Positions 60,580-64,000 of a stretch of DNA of 64,000 bases are shown here, piece by piece. Source of the stretch: JAOPZW01 sp963803375 (GTDB taxonomy: Bacteria > Actinomycetota > Thermoleophilia > Solirubrobacterales > Solirubrobacteraceae); NCBI GenBank assembly GCA_963803375.1, contig CAWDMB010000012.1:1-64000 (forward strand), written 5' to 3'. How positions within the stretch are numbered: the first letter of the stretch is position 1; each line of letters begins with the position of its first letter. A program made the position numbers and the translations under genes. The notes below the pieces were generated by a model that was not told where the DNA came from, searched no databases, and was given only the letters and a program-made list of their open reading frames with translations.

Positions 60580-61708
60580 GCCCGGTCCTCGAGGGCATGC
60601 GGACCTATCCCTTCGTGCGCCTCACGGAGGCGCGCCGGGCGGCCGAGGCGCGCGGCCTCCAGGTCGTCGACTTCGGCATCGGCGAGCCGCGCGAGGAGAC
60701 CCCGGCCTTCATCCGCCGGGCGCTCGCGGCCGCACTCGAGGCCGAGCCGGTCTCGACCTACCCCGCGGCCGAGGGCCTGCCCGAGCTGCGCGAGGCGATC
60801 GCCGGCTGGATCGCGCGGCGCTTCGGTCCCACGCTCGACCCCGACCGCGAGATCGTCCCCACGCTGGGCTCCAAGGAGGCCGTCTTCCACCTCGCGCAGG
60901 TCGTGGCCGGGCCCGGCGCGCGGGTCGCGGTCACGACCCCCGGCTACCCCGTGCCGGCCCGTGGCGCGGCGTTCGCGGGCGCCGAGGTCGTGGACGTGCC
61001 GCTCGACCCCGCCCGCGGCTGGGAGCCCGACCTCGACGCCGTCGACTGGGCCGGGGTCGCGCTGCTGTGGCTGAACTTCCCCAACAACCCCACGGCCGCG
61101 ACGGCGTCGCGTGCGCTGCTGGACGGAGCCGCCGCGCTGGCCCGTCAGCATGGCTTCGTCGTCGCCTCCGACGAGGCGTACAGCGAGCTGTGGTTCTCCG
61201 GTGAGCCACCGCGCTCGATCCTCGAGGTCGCCGACCGCACCGGCATCGTGGCGCTCAACACGTTGAGCAAGCGCTCCTCGATGCCCGGCTACCGCTCGGG
61301 ATTCGTGGCCGGCGACCCCGAGGTCGTCGCGGCGCTCAAGCACTACCGCCCGAACGTCGGTGTCGCGCCGCAGACCTTCGTTCAGCGCGCGGCGGCCGCC
61401 GCCTGGGCCGACGACGCGCACGTCGCGGAGATCCGCGCCCGGTATCGGGCCAAGCGCGATGCGCTGCTCCCCGCGCTGCGGGCGGCGGGCCTCGAGCCCG
61501 CCGGCGGCCCGGCGAGCTTCTTCTTGTGGCTGCGCCTTCCGGACGGCGCCGACGACGCCGCCTGGGCGCTCGAGCTGCTGGAGCGCACGGGGATCGTCGT
61601 CGCTCCGGGATCGTTCTTCGGCGCGGGCGGCGCCGGGCACGTGCGCGTCGCGCTAGTGCCCACGCTCGCGGACTGTCGGCGAGCGGCCGAGCTCATAGAG
61701 TCCGGGCC

Positions 61709-61712
<4 letters not shown>
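60570..61712 (+). CDS. dapC: Succinyldiaminopimelate transaminase
   Basis: A 380-residue class I/II aminotransferase from GTG 60570. VVDFGIGEPREETP, LWLNFPNNPTAAT, SDEAYSELWF, and the PLP-lysine motif NTLSKRSSMPGYRSGF place it in fold type I; the gene order assigns it to DapC. It converts N-succinyl-2-amino-6-ketopimelate to succinyl-diaminopimelate with glutamate. Coupled by overlap to dapE before and dapD after. Confidence 0.94.
61696..61701 (+). promoter_or_regulatory. Internal -10 hexamer TAGAGT
   Basis: Within the end of dapC, 7 bases before ATG 61709 of dapD. It may give dapD a second, leaderless transcript. Confidence 0.4.
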
Positions 61713-62528
<816 letters not shown>

Positions 62529-62539
<11 letters not shown>

Positions 62540-63311
62540 GCCAGTCCCCCGCGAAGACCGGCACCGCCCGGCCGGTGAGGCCGACGTGCAGGTCCTCGCC
62601 GACGTCGACCTCGAGCTCGCCGCCGTCGAGACGCACGGTGACCGGAGCGTCGCCGCCGCGCAGGACGTAGGCGACCGCCGCGCCGCAGGCGCCGGTGCCG
62701 CTCGAGCGCGTCTCCCCCACCCCGCGCTCGAAGATCCGCGCGCGGATGACGCCGGACTCGAGCTCGGCGAACCACGAGACGTTGGTGCGGTCCGGAAAGC
62801 GCGAGTCGCGCTCGATCGGCGGCCCGACGGTCGCGAGGTCGAGCGCGTCGACATCCTCGGGGCGCGCGAGCGCGATCGCCGTCTGCGGGTTGCCGATCGT
62901 CAGGTGCACGAAGCGAAAGCCGCCGGCCTCGCCGTCCGCCCCCAGGCGCGCGCGACCCAGGTCGAGGCGGCACGTGTCCTCGCCGAGGATCGTCGCGCGG
63001 ATCTCGCCCGCAGCCGTCTCGACCGAGAACGTGGGCCGCTCCGTCCAGCCCGCGCGGCGCAGGTAGAGCACGGCCTCGCGGGCGCCGTTGCCGCTGAGCT
63101 CGGCCTTCGATCCGTCCGGGTTGAAGATCCGCAGCCGCGCGACGGATGCCGGCTCGCGGGGCGCGGAGAGCTCGAGCACGCCGTCGGCCCCGATCCCCTC
63201 GTGGCGGTCGCAGAGCGCCCGGACGAGCGCTGCGTCGAGCGGCTCGGGGAGCGCGGCGGCCTCGACGATCACGTAGTCGTTGCCCAGCGCCTGCCACTTC
63301 TCGAAGCGCAC
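62529..63311 (-). CDS. dapF: Diaminopimelate epimerase-like protein with Ser at both catalytic Cys positions
   Basis: A 260-residue protein from GTG 63311. VRFEKWQALGNDYVIVEAAA, AELSGNGAREAVLYL and ERGVGETRSSGTGACGAA are the DapF landmarks in correct order. Canonical DapF uses two active-site cysteines, in xCGNG and xCGTG; here the motifs read SGNG and SGTG, so both are serine. Everything else, including length, fits DapF. It normally interconverts LL- and meso-diaminopimelate. It follows miaA by 10 bases, and its -10 hexamer TAGACT includes the miaA stop codon. The symbol is given by family and location; activity is in doubt. Confidence 0.85.
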
Positions 63312-63318
63312 GCCGGCG

Positions 63319-63324
63319 AGTCTA
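63319..63324 (-). promoter_or_regulatory. -10 hexamer TAGACT containing the miaA stop
   Basis: On the minus strand, 7 bases before GTG 63311 of dapF. The first three bases are the TAG that ends miaA. Confidence 0.5.
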
Positions 63325-64000
63325 GGGTTCGAGCTCGGCGGCGACCTCGTCGGGGTCACGGCCGGTCACGTCGACGATCTCGACCCCCGGCAGCTTGCGT
63401 AGCCACGTGAGCTGGCGCTTGGCGAGGTTGCGCGTGCGCCGCCTCGTCGCGTCGACGTCGCCGCGCAGGAGCTCTTCGAAGCCGAGCGCCTGCCGGGCGG
63501 TCGCCGACGCGCCGGCGGCGTGCGCGGCGCGCACCTGGTCGACGGCGCCCGCGGCGACGATCGCGTCCACGCGGTCGTCGATGCGGGCGTAGAGCGCCGC
63601 GCGCTCCATGACCAGGCCGACGAGGCGCGTCGGATGCCGGGTGTCCGCGGTCCACAGGCGGTTGGGCCCGTCGGGTGGCTCGAGCTCGCCGAGGTCGAGC
63701 AGCTCGAGCGCGCGGACGAGGCGCGAGCGGTCGCGCGCGTCGATCCTCGCCGCGGCCCAGGGGGCGCGGCGCGCCAGCCCGGCGTGGAGCGCCTCGGGCC
63801 CGCGCTCGGCGAGCTCGGCCTCCCAGCGCGCGCGGACCTCGTCGGGCGCCGCGGGGCGCAGGTCGAGGTCGGCGAGCGCCGCGCGCAGGTACAGGCCGGT
63901 CCCGCCGACGACGATCGGCCGCCGGCCGTGTGCGAGCAGCCCGTCGATCTCCGCGTGCGCGAGCGCCGCGTACTCACCGGCCGAGAACCGCGCGTCGACC
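63322..64000 (-). CDS. miaA: tRNA dimethylallyltransferase MiaA, C-terminal part (cut by window edge)
   Basis: The frame is open from the right edge to TAG 63322 (225 residues). It reads RFSAGEYAALAHAEIDGLLA, then PIVVGGTGLYLRAALADLDL, MERAALYARIDDRVDAIVAA, ARQALGFEEL and RNLAKRQLTWLRK. These are the DxF/Y-region, the GGTGLY motif and the C-terminal helical domain of MiaA. The enzyme adds a dimethylallyl group to A37 of tRNAs reading UNN codons. The N-terminal P-loop lies beyond the window. Confidence 0.95.
   Translation of the reverse strand, partial: VDARFSAGEYAALAHAEIDGLLAHGRRPIVVGGTGLYLRAALADLDLRPAAPDEVRARWEAELAERGPEALHAGLARRAPWAAARIDARDRSRLVRALELLDLGELEPPDGPNRLWTADTRHPTRLVGLVMERAALYARIDDRVDAIVAAGAVDQVRAAHAAGASATARQALGFEELLRGDVDATRRRTRNLAKRQLTWLRKLPGVEIVDVTGRDPDEVAAELEP

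Overview
The window is GC-rich DNA (I estimate a little over 70 percent) from a high-GC Gram-positive bacterium. Gene content and order (MurT/GatD lipid II amidation, the succinylase dap cluster next to miaA and hflX, abundant TPR-LuxR and SARP-type regulators) point to Actinobacteria, most likely Thermoleophilia/Solirubrobacterales. This is an inference; no rRNA is present to confirm it. I found no tRNA, rRNA or CRISPR array.

Layout. 1-3.4 kb: a methyltransferase start cut by the left edge, a TPR-LuxR regulator and a tyrosine recombinase. 3.9-9.9 kb is an eroded zone: a secreted protein abuts a 3'-truncated IS110 transposase whose leader holds three consecutive hairpins (candidate bridge-RNA relic). 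It is followed by a GMC-oxidoreductase C-terminus on the minus strand, a glycerophosphodiesterase fragment and a GMC-oxidoreductase N-terminus on the plus strand. After these come an intact flavoprotein/TetR divergent pair, a frameshifted SARP fragment and a GYD-domain protein. 10-20 kb: MreB, a beta-propeller protein plus CotH, glycogen branching enzyme, a BNR-repeat propeller, and a PiT phosphate transporter with its DUF47 partner. 20-30 kb: ExoD, methyltransferase, quinone reductase, PAS-GGDEF cyclase, VOC protein, DrrAB-type ABC exporter, OsmC, signal peptidase I and an aldo/keto reductase. 30.5-39 kb is envelope-related: a c-di-AMP (ydaO-type) riboswitch ahead of a peptidoglycan-binding NlpC/P60 hydrolase, an L,D-transpeptidase, secreted proteins, a large cupredoxin protein, an ABC exporter and a glycosyltransferase.

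39.6-45.6 kb is a tightly packed eight-gene plus-strand operon: membrane protein, SRAP, HAD phosphatase, DUF2103, lipid kinase, MurT, methyltransferase, GatD. 45.6-52.6 kb: an ArsR-SRPBCC-VOC operon, an OpuC-type compatible-solute ABC operon, a DHFR-like protein, a DUF4097 protein and MazG. 52.8-64 kb: HflX, a divergent EamA exporter/Lrp pair, a molybdate operon bracketed by two paralogous MerR-HTH/TOBE proteins, then dapE-dapC-dapD converging on miaA-dapF.

Three things stand out. A TANNNT hexamer lies 6-10 bases before the start codon of at least fourteen genes, which suggests routine leaderless transcription. The DapF homologue has serine at both positions where the catalytic cysteines of diaminopimelate epimerase are expected. 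The IS110 remnant keeps its structured leader although its C-terminal tail and right end are gone. Most other long open frames are antisense or out-of-frame shadows of real genes, caused by the base composition.
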